DNA from: Chelativorans sp.
Lineage (GTDB): Bacteria; Pseudomonadota; Alphaproteobacteria; Rhizobiales; Rhizobiaceae
Assembly: GCF_031180965.1 (NCBI RefSeq)
Contig: NZ_JAPSLH010000014.1
Location: forward strand, 44,493 to 108,492
Direction: 5' to 3'
Length of the DNA stretch: 64,000 nucleotides
Below the pieces are notes generated by a model. That model searched no databases. It was not told where the DNA came from and saw only the letters and a list, made by a program, of their open reading frames with translations. Position 1 is the first letter of the stretch. Each line of letters begins with the position of its first letter. A program made the translations under genes and the position numbers. Below, piece by piece: positions 62,170 through 64,000 of this stretch.

Positions 62170-64000
62170 GACTCCTTGTCACGAAGATGGGCTTGGACAA
62201 GCTGCATGAGCTCCCCTTCGGCAGGTTCAGGGCGCCGGCGCAGGATGCCGGTTGGCGAGGCGATCTGAAGCTGCTCCTGCTCGCCGGCACGGCGCTGGCG
62301 GGGCTGCTGGCTGGCCTGCCGCCGGCGGCGGCCGAGGAGAGTGCGGGCAAGGTGGTGGCCGCCCCTTCGACGGGCTCAGGAACCGTGCGCCCGCTTGCGG
62401 TGGGCGAGAATACGGAGCGGGAGAGGGCGGCCGACAGGCCGGCCATCCCCTTTATGATCAGCGTCGACGGGGAGACCGTCGACAAGAGCGGCGATCCTTC
62501 GGCAGGCTCGGGAGAGGGTCAAGGTGAGGGGGCGGCCGAGACACTTGCCCCGGGCGAGCCTGCCTCGGCCGGCGCGGCGGAAAGGCCTGTGGACCGGCAG
62601 CGGCAGACGGATGTCGACCTTGCCGCCGTCGACATCCAGGTGAAGTTCGACGGGCTGGACGCAAAAACCATGCTGAACGTCTCGACCATGCCGGTCGAGC
62701 GCACGTTCCAGGCGGGCGAGAAGGTGGAGTTTTTGGCCACGGCCAATTATCCGGCCTTCATCGAGCGGGCCGAGATCCGCATCTTCGCGGAGGGCGAGGA
62801 GGAGGAAGGCCCGGTGGCCGTCATCCCCACCGCCATAAACGGCACTGCCGCCTGGGTGATGCCGCAGGCGGAGGAGACCGATTTCGTCTATGTGCTGCGC
62901 GTCTATGACGCCAAGGGCCGGTTCGACGAGACGCTGCCCCTCACCATCGCCCGCTCTGAGCGCGATCTGCCGCGGCACGAGAGGCAAGAGGCGGCCGCGC
63001 CCGGCTGGGGCGAGGACCGCACGGCCTTCAAAAACATTCCCGTAAGAGGCGGGGCGGTGACGGTCCATGGCCGGCATGTGCCGCCCGGCTATTCGGTCCG
63101 CGTCCTCGGCGAGGCGATTCCCGTCGATCCTACCCAAGCCTTTGTGGTGCAGCGTATCCTGCCGGCCGGCGACCATGCGGTCGACGTGGCGGTGAGCGGT
63201 GTGTCGAAGTCGGGCGGGCTGTCGTTTTCCCGCGACATCAACATCCCCGACAATGACTGGTTCTATGTGGCGCTGGCGGACCTGACCATCGGCAAGCGCA
63301 TGGGGGATTCGGGCATCGAGGCGGTGCGTCCCGGCGAATATGACGAAGTCTATTCCAAGGGCCGCTTCGCCTTCTATCTGAAGGGCAAGATCAAGGGCAA
63401 ATATCTGCTCACGGCCGCCGCCGATACGGGCGAGGACGACCTTGACGAACTCTTCCGCAACCTCGACAGCCAGGACCCGCGGCAGATCCTGCGCCGCCTC
63501 GACCCGGACGACTACTACCCGGTCTATGGCGACGATTCCGCCTTTGCCGAGGATGCGCCGACAAAGGGCAAGTTCTATGTGCGGCTCGAGCGCGGCGACA
63601 GCCATGTGATGTGGGGCAACTACAAGACCGAGGTGACCGGCACCGAGTTCCTGCGCTCCGACCGGGCGCTCTACGGCGCCTCGGCCGTCTGGCGCTCGGA
63701 GGAGACGACCTCCTTCGGCGAGCGGCGGACGGAAGTGCAGGCCTATGCGGCCCAGCCTGACACGCTGCCCCAGCGCGAGGAGTTTCTGGGCACCGGCGGC
63801 TCGGCCTATTTCCTGAAGCGGCAGGACATCGTCGAGGGGTCGGAGACGGTGGCGGTGGAAGTGCGCGATCCGGTCACCGGCCGCGTCACCGAGCGGCGCG
63901 TCCTGTCCTATGGCGAGGACTATTCCTTCGACTATATGCAGGGCGTCATCATCCTGCGCCGGCCGCTCACCTCCATGACCGGCACGGCAAGCCCGGTGCG
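62166..64000 (+). CDS. Large outer-membrane-type partner of the DUF11 protein, 3' end outside window
   Basis: Open to the window edge (over 610 residues). ATG overlaps the stop of the repeat gene (ATGA). Signal-like helix near residues 37-58 (LLLLAGTALAGLLAGLPPAA), then a variable, acidic and low-complexity segment, then a domain with MLNVSTMPVERTFQAGEKVE and IDPTQAF-like strands, and from about residue 375 a beta-rich region (DEVYSKGRFAFYLKGKIKGK; DDYYPVYGDDSAFAEDAPTK; FYVRLERGDSHVMWGNYKTE; LYGASAVWRSEETTSFGERR). The alternating short strands and aromatic residues look like an outer-membrane beta-barrel. It is similar, from memory, to barrel proteins that accompany DUF11 proteins in other proteobacteria; function unproven. 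Confidence 0.75.
   Translation, partial: MRLLVTKMGLDKLHELPFGRFRAPAQDAGWRGDLKLLLLAGTALAGLLAGLPPAAAEESAGKVVAAPSTGSGTVRPLAVGENTERERAADRPAIPFMISVDGETVDKSGDPSAGSGEGQGEGAAETLAPGEPASAGAAERPVDRQRQTDVDLAAVDIQVKFDGLDAKTMLNVSTMPVERTFQAGEKVEFLATANYPAFIERAEIRIFAEGEEEEGPVAVIPTAINGTAAWVMPQAEETDFVYVLRVYDAKGRFDETLPLTIARSERDLPRHERQEAAAPGWGEDRTAFKNIPVRGGAVTVHGRHVPPGYSVRVLGEAIPVDPTQAFVVQRILPAGDHAVDVAVSGVSKSGGLSFSRDINIPDNDWFYVALADLTIGKRMGDSGIEAVRPGEYDEVYSKGRFAFYLKGKIKGKYLLTAAADTGEDDLDELFRNLDSQDPRQILRRLDPDDYYPVYGDDSAFAEDAPTKGKFYVRLERGDSHVMWGNYKTEVTGTEFLRSDRALYGASAVWRSEETTSFGERRTEVQAYAAQPDTLPQREEFLGTGGSAYFLKRQDIVEGSETVAVEVRDPVTGRVTERRVLSYGEDYSFDYMQGVIILRRPLTSMTGTASPV
62212..62512. repeat. Three copies of a short DNA repeat CCTTCG(R)C(R)GGYTCRGG inside the coding region
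   Basis: Copies at about 62214-62231, 62364-62380 and 62496-62511. The first is read in a different frame (LPFGRFR) from the other two (PSTGSG and PSAGSG), so the constraint is on the DNA, not the protein. A GGGAGAGGGTCAAGGTGAGG element follows the third copy. Confidence 0.55.

Noticed and set aside
1..64000. CRISPR array, integrase, toxin-antitoxin or phage genes
   Set aside because: No regularly spaced short palindromic repeats and no recognisable genes of these types were seen; only a dead IS110 remnant is present.

Overview
This is a GC-rich 64 kb chromosomal window from an alphaproteobacterium. The best fit is the Rhizobiales, near Phyllobacteriaceae such as Mesorhizobium, Chelativorans or Nitratireductor. 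This is inferred from the many high-affinity ABC uptake operons, minCDE with a CtrA-type box (TTAA-N7-TTAAC) in front, rhizobial choline-sulfate genes, and the order rlmB, tRNA-Tyr, tRNA-Gly. No species is assigned and no database was searched.

Layout, left to right. (1) 1-6166: an RND efflux permease (cut by the left edge) and its membrane-fusion partner, a divergent TetR regulator with a perfect palindromic operator, and three small genes (two DoxX-like membrane proteins and an AHSA1/SRPBCC protein). (2) 6355-9590: a compact sulfur operon made of a periplasmic double-rhodanese sulfurtransferase, a YeeE/YedE (TsuA-like) thiosulfate permease, a Cys/Pro-rich membrane-anchored small protein and a His/Cys-rich protein of unknown function. 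It is followed by a decayed IS110-type transposase remnant. (3) 10072-20469: a Ugp-type sugar/glycerol-phosphate ABC operon with a TIM-barrel isomerase and a GntR/FCD regulator, divergent from a NitT/TauT-type ABC operon that ends in a fumarylacetoacetate-hydrolase-family enzyme. A rotted acyl-CoA ligase pseudogene follows. (4) 21030-25938: minCDE and an FtsK translocase that lacks the usual N-terminal membrane domain. (5) 26124-34185: an amide operon (AmiC-like sensor, AmiR/ANTAR antiterminator, peptide-type ABC transporter, formamidase/acetamidase), compactly arranged with several start/stop overlaps. (6) 34383-40824: a membrane PQQ dehydrogenase, a LysR remnant, and a choline-sulfate cluster (LysR regulator, ChoX-like binding protein, choline sulfatase). 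(7) 40983-54891: an exo/endonuclease/phosphatase-fold membrane protein, a flavin oxidoreductase paired with a trehalose-synthase-like GH13 enzyme, a small protein divergent from a LysR gene, a FadJ-type multifunctional beta-oxidation enzyme followed by a GMC oxidoreductase, an AbrB-family membrane protein, MgtE, an MFS transporter and RlmB. (8) 54978-64000: the tRNA-Tyr/tRNA-Gly operon with its promoter, an AT-richer intergenic stretch, a 2069-residue secreted DUF11-repeat protein and a translationally coupled outer-membrane-type partner cut by the right edge.

The window is mainly a scavenging region: organic sulfur and nitrogen sources (thiosulfate, choline-O-sulfate, short amides), phosphorylated polyols and fatty or aromatic acids. 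It is interleaved with core cell-division and translation genes. The least explained parts are the four-gene sulfur operon and the giant Cys-repeat adhesin-like pair beside the tRNAs. Three degraded genes (IS110 transposase, acyl-CoA ligase, LysR) show past gene loss and mobile-element activity.
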